A DNA stretch of 64,000 nucleotides from contig JARZZO010000002.1 in NCBI GenBank assembly GCA_030544215.1, forward strand, positions 27,713,395-27,777,394. Direction: 5' to 3'. Positions 22,030-32,600 of this stretch are shown piece by piece (the first letter of the stretch is position 1; the number at the start of each line of letters is the position of its first letter). The DNA is from Zantedeschia hybrid cultivar. Lineage: Eukaryota; Streptophyta; Magnoliopsida; Alismatales; Araceae. Under the pieces are notes generated by a model. It ran no database searches. It worked only from the letters and a program-made list of their open reading frames with translations, and was not told where the DNA came from. The translations under genes and the position numbers were made by a program.

Positions 22030-23012
22030 TAGATGACATACTACTTATTGGGAATGATGTAGCTATGATGTCATCAGTAAAGGTCTGGCTGTCGAAAAAC
22101 TTTTCCATGAAGGATTTGGGAGAAGCATCCTACGTATTGGGAATACGGATCTATAGAGATAGATCAAAGAGGATGCTTGGAATGACCCAATCCTTGTACA
22201 TAGATAACATAGTCAAAAGGTTTGGCATGGAAAATTCCAAGAGAGGTTTCATACCGATGAGACATGGAATTAATCTCTCAAAGGAACAGTCTCCTAAGAC
22301 TCCTGATGAGAGGGCATTCATGGATAGAATACCTTATGCCTCTGCCATAGGATCTATCATGTATGCCATGCTATGTACACGGCCTGATGTTGCATTTGCT
22401 CTAAGTGTTACGAGCAGATTTCAGGCTGATCCAGGCGAAGAGCACTGGAAGGCAGTAAAATGTATCCTTAAGTACTTGAGAAGAACTAAGGATATGTTTC
22501 TTGTCTATGGAGGAGGTGATTTAAAACTGCGAGGCTTTACTGACTCGAGTTTCCAGTCAGATCCAGATGATAGCAAGTCAACATCTGGATTCGTGTTTAC
22601 ATTGAACGGAGGGGCAGTGTGCTGGAAGAGTTCCAAGCAAGTAACCACTGCAGATTCGACGATTGAAGCTGAGTACATCGCTGCAGCTGAAGCCGCCAAG
22701 GAAGCAGTGTGGTTGAAGAAATTCATCACCGACCTCGGCGTAGTTCCCAGCATCTCTGAGCCTGTTCCACTGTTGTGCGACAACAATGGAGCGATTGCGC
22801 AACCGAAAGAGCCACGGTCTCATCAGAAATCGAAGCATATTCTGAGGCGCTTTCACCTTATCAGAGAGATCATATCCAGAGGAGATGTAGTAGTGGAAAG
22901 AGTTCCATCCGTCGACAATGTAGCAGATCCACTGACAAAGCCGTTGGCTCAAATTGTGTTTGAGCGTCACCTAGAGTCTATGGGCTTATTGTATAAAGGT
23001 GATTGGCTTTAG
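22030..23012 (+). mobile_element. Ty1/copia pol: end of reverse transcriptase plus RNase H, 5'-truncated
   Basis: An open frame starts exactly at the VDDILLIGND reverse transcriptase motif. It runs through FSMKDLGEASYVLGI, YASAIGSIMYAMLCTRPDVA, the RNase H core (GFTDSSFQSDPDD, STIEAEYIAAAEA, LLCDNNGAI, KHILRRFHLIREI) and ADPLTKPL, to a stop at 23012. No stops or frameshifts are seen, so the truncated copy is young. All domains upstream (gag, protease, integrase, first half of reverse transcriptase) are missing. The frame is open into the preceding gypsy repeat, giving a chimeric ORF from 22011. It is followed by a polypurine tract (agtgggaga) and the 3' LTR. Confidence 0.95.
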
Positions 23013-23026
23013 TCCAAGTGGGAGAT

Positions 23027-24579
23027 TGTTAGTTTAGGTGGCCTACAAGCCAATTTAACAATGTAAATCTCGTTCATTATTAATAAAATGACATAATATT
23101 CATTATGTGTAAATCGCGTAAATTATCGTTTCATAATGAAGTCCGTGAATATGTGCTATGGTGATCAGATTATGATGAGATCATACTAATGAGACTGATC
23201 ACTTAAACACACATATTCTTAATCATTCATAGTCGGAGGATATCCGAGAAGGACATCAGATATCCAGTTAGACTAGTACAGATTGCTCCTGCTCATATGA
23301 TGAGGATGACTGGTCTCATAAGTCATTTGTGTGGAGACACTAAGGCGAATCTGTAGGTGCTCATTGGAGAATGAGTTCACTGAACTGATCCGACTGAATC
23401 GCTGGATGGTATTGTACCTCACTGTCAACCAGCTTGATTCTATTGTCGCAGTTGCGTGGATGGCCCTCGGACCTGAGACACCAAGGATACCTTGGCGGTG
23501 GACTTCTGTACTTTGACCTTGGTCTACGAATCTCTAGCCACGGGATTCTAATACGCCAAGGATTGGGTGCAGCGGAATACCGTCGAAGGGAATTGTGTGT
23601 CAATAAGGAATCATTCGCTCTCGGTACTTAGAGAGAGAATGCTCTAGGAAGGATGCGCGGAAGTCCCTGGCCAGGGCGGACGATAATATCGGAAAAGGAG
23701 TTTTCCGATATTCATCAGCGGCATCCAATCCAAGTGAGTCGACCGGCTAGGGTTTGACAGCTCGCCATGCCCTGAGTTGACTCGAGAGCATTGTACGAAT
23801 GAAGGATTATATCCACGCGGTAACTGTCGACGAAAAGGTTCCAATAGTGGGTTACTTAACCCCAAATACCTTCCGGGTTCACGCGGTGTTGCTTGGCACC
23901 CAACGTGATCGGAGGCCCGGTCCAATTCGATGTGCGACATCAATTCGATTGATTAATTGATTAATAAAGCGTTATTAATTAATTAATAAAGCCAGTGAGG
24001 AGTCACTGGGCTTACTGGGCCACTAACCGGACTGGTACTTGGGCCTAGAGGGTCACACGCAAATGATTCTCAAGGCGATGGATAAATAAGTGGGTTTTAT
24101 ACAAACCGGGGGTTTTTGTGAAAAACCGCGCGGTTAGTATAAAACATAGCGAACGGGCTGAGCAGGCCAAGCTGCTGCTAACCCTAGCCACCCCTCCTCA
24201 GTTTCTGTCTTCCTCTGGAGTCCAGGCAGATCCAGATCTGCTCCGCCTCTCCTCCGAATCCCGTTCGACGGGAAATCGTCCGCGCACTGCGGCGATCATT
24301 GCGGCGACCAGCGGAGGCTTCGCGGGCTGCGAAGAACGACGAACTCGAGGATATCCGTCGCGGGGAGGATCGCGTGGACTTCGCTAGAGGCCGGGCGCTT
24401 GCGCGGCTTGCGGTGTCACACCGACGGAACCGAACGGCTGCGGATTCGAATCCGCACACGGTGAGAACTTCGATAATCCGATTATCGTATTTTAGTTCTT
24501 CGAAACGGGAAACGGATCGCTGTAAAAATTTTATTTTTCCGCTGCGTGAGCGATCCGGAGAAACCGACAAAACCCAACA
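23027..24579 (+). mobile_element. Ty1/copia 3' LTR (1553 bp)
   Basis: Begins tgttag right after the polypurine tract and ends caaca. It is related but clearly diverged from the solo LTR at 26084-27669 (reverse orientation), sharing blocks such as gagaatgagttcactgaac. The 5' partner is lost, so no target-site duplication can be paired. Confidence 0.85.
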
Positions 24580-25525
24580 ATTCTTTCCAAAGAATAATAT
24601 GTTATTATCTTAAACTTGGAGTTGCGTGCAAGGGGATCCAAATACGACCTCAAGACTCTATCTATTTATAGATCTTCTCCTTCTTAATACTGCCCAAATC
24701 AAGTTCCATTCGTTGTAGAGTCGGACTCTAATATATGAAGTCTTAATCCACAAGTAAAATGAATGCCTTTGCAACTACGAATCCAAATTTTAGCCCGCAC
24801 TGGATTTTCTTAACTAAAACCCTCAAATTCGACCCCTCTAACGACTGAATTAGACAAAAGCTCTTTAGACAAAGTTATAATCCTTTGTATCCTCTTTCTA
24901 ACTATATCTACTATGTGAATTTTGGAATTTTGTTCGAGAAGTTATCGCATCTCCAATATGATACTATTGTATAGTTTACAGAGTCCGATATTTGATAGGC
25001 TTATTTGAGTCATATTAGACTTTACTAATGACTTAACCATTCTAAATTTATTATTATACTATTAAATAAATGTTAAACATGTTTAAATTATTTTAGCCTA
25101 CTAATTGACTTAATTAAACTTATATATATTTAATTGAGCTTAATTAACTTTGGCCCATTAACAAATTAATGGTTTAAGATCTAGGGTATAACAGTAAGAA
25201 AGGCAAATATTTTATTATATGAGAGAAATGATTATGTATTTTTGCCATGAAGAATTGCATGTGCTTATATTTCATCTGTGTCTTTGATTCCACATCAAGA
25301 TCTTGGTTGCATACATAAGTAAGTTTGGTAAAGAGGTTTTTAGTTTGCATTTTTTTGATATCAATTTCTATAAATCTAATGAATTTGAAAAAAAGGTCCC
25401 CCTATCTTAAAAGTTATGTTTATTAATATAAGTCCCTCTAATTAACAAAAAGAATATTCTTTAAATATTCTCTAAACAATGTTAAAATTAATAAAAACAT
25501 GTTGAAAAGTCTTTTTTTTGCTTAG
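24580..25525. other. Intergenic, AT-rich, no gene recognised
   Basis: It contains ctatttatag and a terminal-looking ggtataaca near 25191, so part of it may be an old LTR, but no ends with a target-site duplication were found. Confidence 0.4.
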
Positions 25526-26083
25526 CCCTTCGGAGAGATGATCTACTCCGTCACCATTTGCCTTTGCTTTTGTCCCATCCTCGACGTTGCGAGCGATGTC
25601 AATTCCCTCGTTGACCTGGAGGAGCTCTTCCTCCGCCTAACCTTCAACGACATATGTGGCTCACCTTCGGTAGGGATCACAAGACCCTGGAGCTCATCAA
25701 CCATTCCTTTGCGGCCACCTTTGACGAAGCCACCCTCCACCTCTTCCATATCCCTGGGTCCATTTGATCACAGGACCCTGGAGCTCATCAACCATTCCTT
25801 TGCCGCCACCTTTGACGAAGCCACCCTCCATCTCTTCCATATCCCTGGGTCCATTTGGAGGGTCATGAAGTGGCTGCAAGTGGGCGTAGAGGGCTCCCTG
25901 AGCCCACGCCAAAGGCACGAGGCCAAAGCTCTCCTTTTTGGGAGTCTTTGGGTGATCGAATTGGCCTTCAAGCTATGCCAATCATGGAGGTGCACAGTGG
26001 AACCTCTTTGCTAGGTTCCATAAGCAATTCGGCATCGACCTCTGGTTGGGCACCACCTCCGACACCTTTCGCATTGGAGATGC
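25526..26083 (+). pseudogene. Cytochrome P450-like (CYP86-type) gene fragment, broken
   Basis: Plus-strand reading gives DLEELFLRLTFNDICG, then in a shifted frame TFGRDHKTLELINHSFAATF and DEATLHLFHIPGSIW, then RVMKWLQVGVEGSLS. This order and wording match the mid-region of CYP86-family fatty-acid hydroxylases. The reading frame shifts after NDICG, and a 91-bp tandem duplication puts a stop (tga) after PGSI. Downstream the resemblance is lost. The heme-binding region is not present. The sequence is interrupted at 26083 by a solo copia LTR and resumes at 27675. Confidence 0.65.
25681..25862. repeat. 91-bp tandem duplication within the P450-like fragment
   Basis: The stretch starting accctggagctcatcaacca near 25683 is repeated at about 25774 with very few differences. 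Confidence 0.9.
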
Positions 26084-27669
26084 TGTAAGGAATCGCCAAG
26101 AACGCAGCGGAAATAAAAATAATTTCATTGTATCGGTTGCTGGGGTCGTAAAACGGACATTAAAATCTTAGCGGGAAGAACAGTTCTTCACCTTTGCGGG
26201 GTTTCGAATCTCCCGTGGATGATGCCGACTTGGTAATCACGCACGCGCACGATCTCTAGAGGTATCCACACGAGTTCTCGCAGCAGACGCGATTTCCTCC
26301 TCGGCTTGAGTGCTCCGACCAGATCTCAAATCCACCATGCGCGGAGAGAGACAGATCCACTCCAAGAGAGAGAGAAGGAGAGAGAGAGAGGAGAGAGAGA
26401 ATCTAAGGAGTAAAATTCGTCCAACTAACTTTTTACCCCTCCCCCTTGGCCCTGCTTATATAGAAATAAGGATAAGCACAACAGTTAATCCTCATGATTA
26501 TCCAAGAGTTTGGCCTTGGATAATTCTCCATTAAATCTTCATGTTTATCCTGCAGCTTTTCACAAAAACCCAGATAAGCATGAAATTTAACATCTCTCAC
26601 CGTCTGACGAGAACTCTTATGTGTGTGACCCTCTAGGCCCATATATCAGTCCGGTTGCAGACCCATTAAACTTAGAACTGTTTCTTGAGTTTAATATTTA
26701 TTAATTAACATTTAAACATCACATGTTAAATGATTAATTTAATAAACAAGTAAATTATCATCCGATAATTAATTCACTTGACCTTCTGATCATGAACAGC
26801 ACCAAACACTACCTCATGATCCCAGAAGATATAAGGGATACTGTTCCCTTCAATTGAACCTTTCCGTCTGCCGATACCGCACATATATAATCCTTCACTC
26901 ATGCAATGTCCCGATAATGCAAGGGTATGGTTTTATAGTCAAACCCTCTATCGCATTATCCAGATGGATTCCAGTACACAGTTAATATCTAGAAAGACAT
27001 CTCTTTCATTTGACCATGGCCAGGGATTTCTGTGTACACATCCATAGGACATTCTCTCTCCAGTCTTATACCAAGAGTGAGTGATCCCTTCTTGTTCACT
27101 CAATTACCTTCGCGAGCTTTCCACTGTATCTGAAAGACCGATTATGGTAGACTTAATGGTTAAAGTCCACGAGTCAGAGAATCAAGATACAATGGTCCAC
27201 AAACAAGGTATCATTGGTGACTCAGGTCAAAGGACCAACTGTGCTACTGCAACGATTGAATTCCCTGGTTGACTAATAGGTATAATTACCATCCAGGAAT
27301 TCTTATTTGGGTCTGTTCAGTGAACTCATTCTCTAATGAGCACCCACTTGTTTGTCTTAGTGTCACCACACGAGTGAATGTGAGATCATTCACCCTCATA
27401 TTATGAGTAGACATAACTTGTGTCAATCTTATCGGATATTTAATGTCCATCTCAAATATCCTATGATCGAGAACTATTTAAGACAATTGCCTTAGGATAT
27501 TGATCTCACTATCATGATCTCATCATGATTCAATATCTCATACATTTGTCTATGGACCTTCATTACGATAGTTAATTGCGAGAACTATTAAATGAAGAAA
27601 TGATTGCCTTTATTAATAATCTGAACTAGAATGTACAATGATTGGCTTTGAGGCCACCCAATTCTAACA
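26084..27669 (-). mobile_element. Solo Ty1/copia LTR (1586 bp)
   Basis: Minus-strand LTR beginning tgttagaattgg at 27669 and ending ttacagca at 26084. The exact 5-bp target-site duplication gatgc lies at 26079-26083 and 27670-27674. No internal element sequence is present, so this is a solo LTR formed by LTR-LTR recombination. Confidence 0.9.
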
Positions 27670-27674
27670 GATGC

Positions 27675-28104
27675 TACCAACCTCCTCGACTTCCTCCTTT
27701 CCCTCTTTCGCGCTGCCGCCACACTCCAGCATCTATCCCTATAAACGCCTCTACCCCACCCACCTCATCCGCATCCATATCAGTCGCAATGTTGGCTAGC
27801 CTCCCTCTTGCTGTGAGCCCTTCCCCTTTGCCCAGTTCGTTGGTACTGACAACGTGACGTCGCCTCCCACCTTTTCCACTGTGACTACAAAACCCTCTAC
27901 ACCATCGCCTCCAACCTTTTACTCCTCTGTGTGATCTTCTTACTCAAGCCCTCCTCTCTCCACCAACTACCGCATGGTCTGCTTCCTCTCCCTCCCTCAG
28001 CCCAGCACCAACCCCCACTTCACTGTCGCCAGGTGGCTCGTCACCTAGCTTCCCACCATGGCCCCCATCCCTGCCTAGCCCTGAGTTACAGCTCTGCCAA
28101 TGGC
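27675..28104 (+). pseudogene. Continuation of the LTR-interrupted sequence, unrecognised
   Basis: GC-rich plus-strand sequence of coding-like composition (short frames around 27642-28100, Pro/Ser/Leu-rich). It joins 26083 if the solo LTR and one gatgc copy are removed. I do not recognise a family. It may be gene-derived, but frames are broken. Confidence 0.35.

Positions 28105-28190
<86 letters not shown>
28105..28190. repeat. Compound microsatellite (CT)n(AT)n(AG)n
   Basis: An uninterrupted CT run, then AT run, then AG run, forming a self-complementary 86-bp block that can extrude as a hairpin. Confidence 0.95.
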
Positions 28191-29625
28191 TTTTATGATA
28201 TTTAATAAAAATTGACAAAAGTAAATGATAGGGACTAAAAGTAAAAAAAATTTAAGTATGCAAGGATTAATGTCAAAGTATATAAAATATGAGTACTTAT
28301 TTCGAGCTACGAAAGTTTATAGGGATCAATTTCAAAAAGCCATTTTAATTTTTGCAAATAAAAACATTGAGCACATCGAGTACTCTTTAGGAGGCTATAC
28401 GCCTAAGATTACCTCCTATTACAGTGGGAATTGTAGCAAGCCCATGCAAACGGCACTGTCACATGTTCGATTTTCTTTTTTTGTTTTTTTCTTCTAGGGT
28501 ACACCGTTAACGTCAGGGATAGGACAAAAACTTGCTATACATGGTCAATACAGAGGCATCTATGGTAGCATCATTCTACAAACTTGTTATCTAATCTACT
28601 AATTTCAAGAAAAAATTCTTGCAATATTTCACGTTTACTGGGAAACGACCCTTTTTTAAGGACTTTTTCCAAAATGTCTATATACTTGTTTCGAGATTTT
28701 TAGAATGTTTATGAAATAACTCAAGATTTGAGGAGGTACAAATTAATAGTAAGGATACAAGAACTTCTTATGAAACTATATTGTTTGTAAGGATCAAGAA
28801 CTAAGAAAACCCCTCCATAAAAGATAGTAACATAAACGTCTATCGTAAAAGAATAGTCAATTACCAAAACAAATATCATAAAAAGAATAGTCGCACAACA
28901 ATGCACCACCACCACCACTCAGATGCTTTCTCCCAGTATGGAACAACTCATTCCTTCCAAAGGACATGGAAAACTTCTTATTGTTATTTGCCAAATCATT
29001 GCCATGGCAGCGGCGGTGCTCTATTTTTTTCAGATTTGTTAGTTATAATCGACATATTAAGACAGATTAATAATTATACGAGAACAATTTGACACTTTTA
29101 TTGCCAAAATTCCTCAAAATATCATGTATGCCACACTTTAAGTGGTCACCTGCCAATATGGCAAAGTAAGATGGCTACTCCTGCAGACATCTTTTGTTAG
29201 TAGCTCTTCCTGTTATTTTCATTATAGACCTCTTCGCACATCAAAATTTCGACAACACTGTTCTAAGAAGTTTGAAAATAACCAGGAAAGTTGCATCCGA
29301 TGTCACCACCCCACCCTCTCTCTTACCCAAGGACAAAAAGTCGACTTTTTAATCGATGAAGTAACAATGACATCCCTTACCCCAGATCATCTTATTGGAC
29401 TCCTGTTGGATAACAACAGAGAGATACAGCACCTGTTTTCATACTATGGCCTTGCAAGTAAAACCAATAAGTAAAGAAATCTGCCATTTCAGTGCCGAAT
29501 CATCCCATGAATGAAACTAAATCAGCAAATAATGATAGACACCCCAACTAAGCTGGGGAGCCACCAGAGAAGATTCTATCTGCTAAGAAAAAGGAAACAC
29601 AAAGGGGCCTGTCTCTGGAGAATGT
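28191..29625. other. Intergenic; right end holds the reductase 3' UTR
   Basis: AT-rich with no recognised gene. The last 100-200 bp before 29626 are presumably the 3' UTR of the minus-strand reductase gene. Confidence 0.5.
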
Positions 29626-32600
29626 CTAGTAAACCTCGACGTGCCATTGCTTGTTCTTCTTGAGCTGCAAATGCTTCGCATCCCAGTTCTCCCCCCTTCG
29701 TTCTGCGACCCTCTTCAATGTATCCTGGATCCCAGGCATCATTCCCTTCAACCCACAGAAATATATGTGGGCACCTCCATCCAGAAGCTTGAATATTTCA
29801 TCACTGTACTCTTCAATCTTGTCCTGAACATACATCTTACCCCCGCTCTTGTTCTTCTGCTCTCGGCTCAGGGCTCGATCATATCTGGCATTAATTGAGG
29901 AAAGTGAGCAATTCATTGTATTAATCACGAAGCCTTATCCATCCAATCAATCTTGGGCTAAACAACTAGACAACTAAGATTTAATTTTTCTCAATCAGAC
30001 CTCCAATGTCTCCCTTGAAAGTCAGATACCTGGCATGTGCCTGTTTCCCACCGGTATGTAGGAATATCAGCCTGATGTCTAGCCTCACATTGGAAGCACC
30101 AGACAGCTGGCAAATGCCAGTTAGTGAGTAGGCAGGAAGATTTGAAAATGAGATGCCAAAATGCCACCCTAATCCAAGGGTTGGGGTGGAGACAATCGTT
30201 ATAATGGCCCAGAATAAGCCAAGAACTAAGCATATTATAATACTTAACCTGAAATTATCTGGATAGTCCCCCACGTAGCTAGTGAACTCGTCATCGTAAA
30301 GAAGGCTGTCTGAGTTTGCAACGCCAAGGAAGAGCCACGCAAGTCCAGAAAACTTAAATGTAGGAACAGCTTCCATGAACATTCGGCGGAGGTATCCCCT
30401 AAAGGGTGCAACACCAGTTCCAGTGGCAATCATGATATGTGTTGCCTTTGGATCATCCTCTGGTAACAGCATAACCTTGCCAGAGGGTCCTGAAATGATT
30501 TAAGAAGAGGAATTGTGAAAACATTCACATAGATAGACATGCAGGAATTAGGAAAAGCAGATTCCTATGCTACAAATGGCACAGAACAGGAGCAGAAGGC
30601 CACATTGTAGAAATAACTAACACAACCTACATGGACTTGGATCATGAAAAATTAAACATTTTCTGCCAGATCACAGCTTAACTTGGGACTTTTTTTTTTT
30701 TACCTGTAAGCTGAATTTTGTCACCAGGCTTTGAATCGCAAAGAAAGTTACTGCAGACACCTTTCTTAGAGGGGTCTTCTTTTCCAGTTTCAGGGTCATA
30801 GTACAGAGCACGCCGGACACACAAACTGGCTGTCTTGCCATCAAATGAGTCCCCATATCTGGTCGATGCAATTGAATAAAGCCGAACATTGTTGGGCATA
30901 CCAGGTTTCTTAGGATTTTCACCCTGCAAAAGAAAGGGAGACAAAAAAAAGGATGTGTTCATAAGAACGTGAGTGCAGGTAACATGTTATGACCTTTGAG
31001 GCCATCACAAGGAAAATGTTTGACAACAAATTTCATACGGTGATCTGCTATTCAATCATTTTTCCCTATGAACTGAGAATAGCCACCATCATTCCTCTTA
31101 GTAGAAGCATGGATGCACATTCTTCCTTTTGTCATTTAAGTTATTGCTATACTATATATATTAACAAGTGACCACCTGAAAGCAGATGGGTACTGACAAT
31201 TGCTTTTAATAGAAAAATAAGATAACTCTACATGATGCACATGATAGATTGACAAGGAAGACATGCTTGGTGAGTTTGCTTTATAAAAAGAAGTACCAAG
31301 GAATTGAGAATTTAGCTGGCGATACTGGAAAGCTGTGAGAATGTACAGACCATGTGGTGTCACCATTCCAATTACAATGAATTGAAGCATGCAATAAATG
31401 AAGTTGGTTGTTGTAAGCCACAGTTTCTATTAGGTACTTATGGATTGGATAAATGGTTTAAGGCATTTTGAAGCTAAAATAGATTACATCAATTTGGAAT
31501 TTGTCGTTCCATGACATCCAGGAGACCTAAATAAGCCGGAGAGTAAAACATCTGTAGCTAAAAGTGCAGAAATGCCTGATGGGGGCCAATTAGTTAAGAA
31601 TCTAAAATGTTTTGTGGTCTGTTTCACATGAAAGATTTAGTAATTCTATTTGACAACCAAGCATAATCATCCAGTTCTGTAATTAACTTAAAGAGGAAAC
31701 TTATTTCCTTCTTATTCTTTCATGAAATAATAACTAAAATCTTACAGGAGGAATGATGCCGTAGCTCTGCCCTTCCCAGTATGGAACATTGCCGCCATGA
31801 TCAATGACAATATGGCATGTCTCTCCAGGTGCTTTGGGCCCAACAAGCCTCTCAACAGAGACAATAGTTGCAGTGTATGGCTCCTTTGGCTTATAAAGAT
31901 TAAGAGGAGGTTCTTTGGGATCCTCAAGCTCAAGAGGCGTGACTGCAACTTTACTTTTGCTGGCTTGTTGTACAGACAAGCATAATACTTTCTGCAGGTG
32001 TCTTGATTGGTTTGTCTTTTGTAGCCCTAATGATGATAAAGACACTGACCTCTTGTCATGAAATCTCAGACAATGGGCCTGAAACAAAAAGAACAAAGAA
32101 TACTACTGAGAATTTGTCGACGATGATCATCATTAACATTGAAAAGAAGATAGTAGCATGGGCTAATACCAGAACTAAATGCAAATGCATGCTTTTCACA
32201 GAAGCAAAACAAAAAAAATATGCAAGATGATAAGGCCCAAATTATGCTTGTCTCTACATAAACAATTCCAGTTAGTATCGAATATCGACATACGATAAAT
32301 GTGGCCACAAGGAAGCATTGATAAAGATCATGTGAAATGAAATTAATCAACCATCAAAAATATGAGCCCATCTATCAACTTTCCATAGCTAATCAACGAC
32401 AGAAGGGCGTGGCAAACCTTTCTAGTCAACCGCCCTCCATGGCAATGACCATGACAAAATTGTGCCAAATAGATGTCCAGAACATCTTCATTCAGAAAGG
32501 AGGAAAGTCCATGGAGGCCGGCTCGCAAGTACGAAACGGACCATTCAGTTTAAGCTCATGCAACCAAAGAGAAACACTAACAAAAGTTCCTCTAAAATTT

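Noticed and set aside
24600..25191. Solo LTR ending ggtataaca
   Set aside because: A plausible terminus exists at 25191 but no matching TG start with a target-site duplication could be found.
28901..29092. His-rich peptide ORF (MHHHHHSD...)
   Set aside because: It comes from a short cac repeat in AT-rich non-coding DNA, with no supporting context.
32343..32528. Alternative first exon of the reductase at 32.3-32.5 kb
   Set aside because: The frame crosses the duplication breakpoint at 32465 and lacks a transit peptide. Exons at 34461-34523 and 34649-34672 splice in phase and give the normal length.
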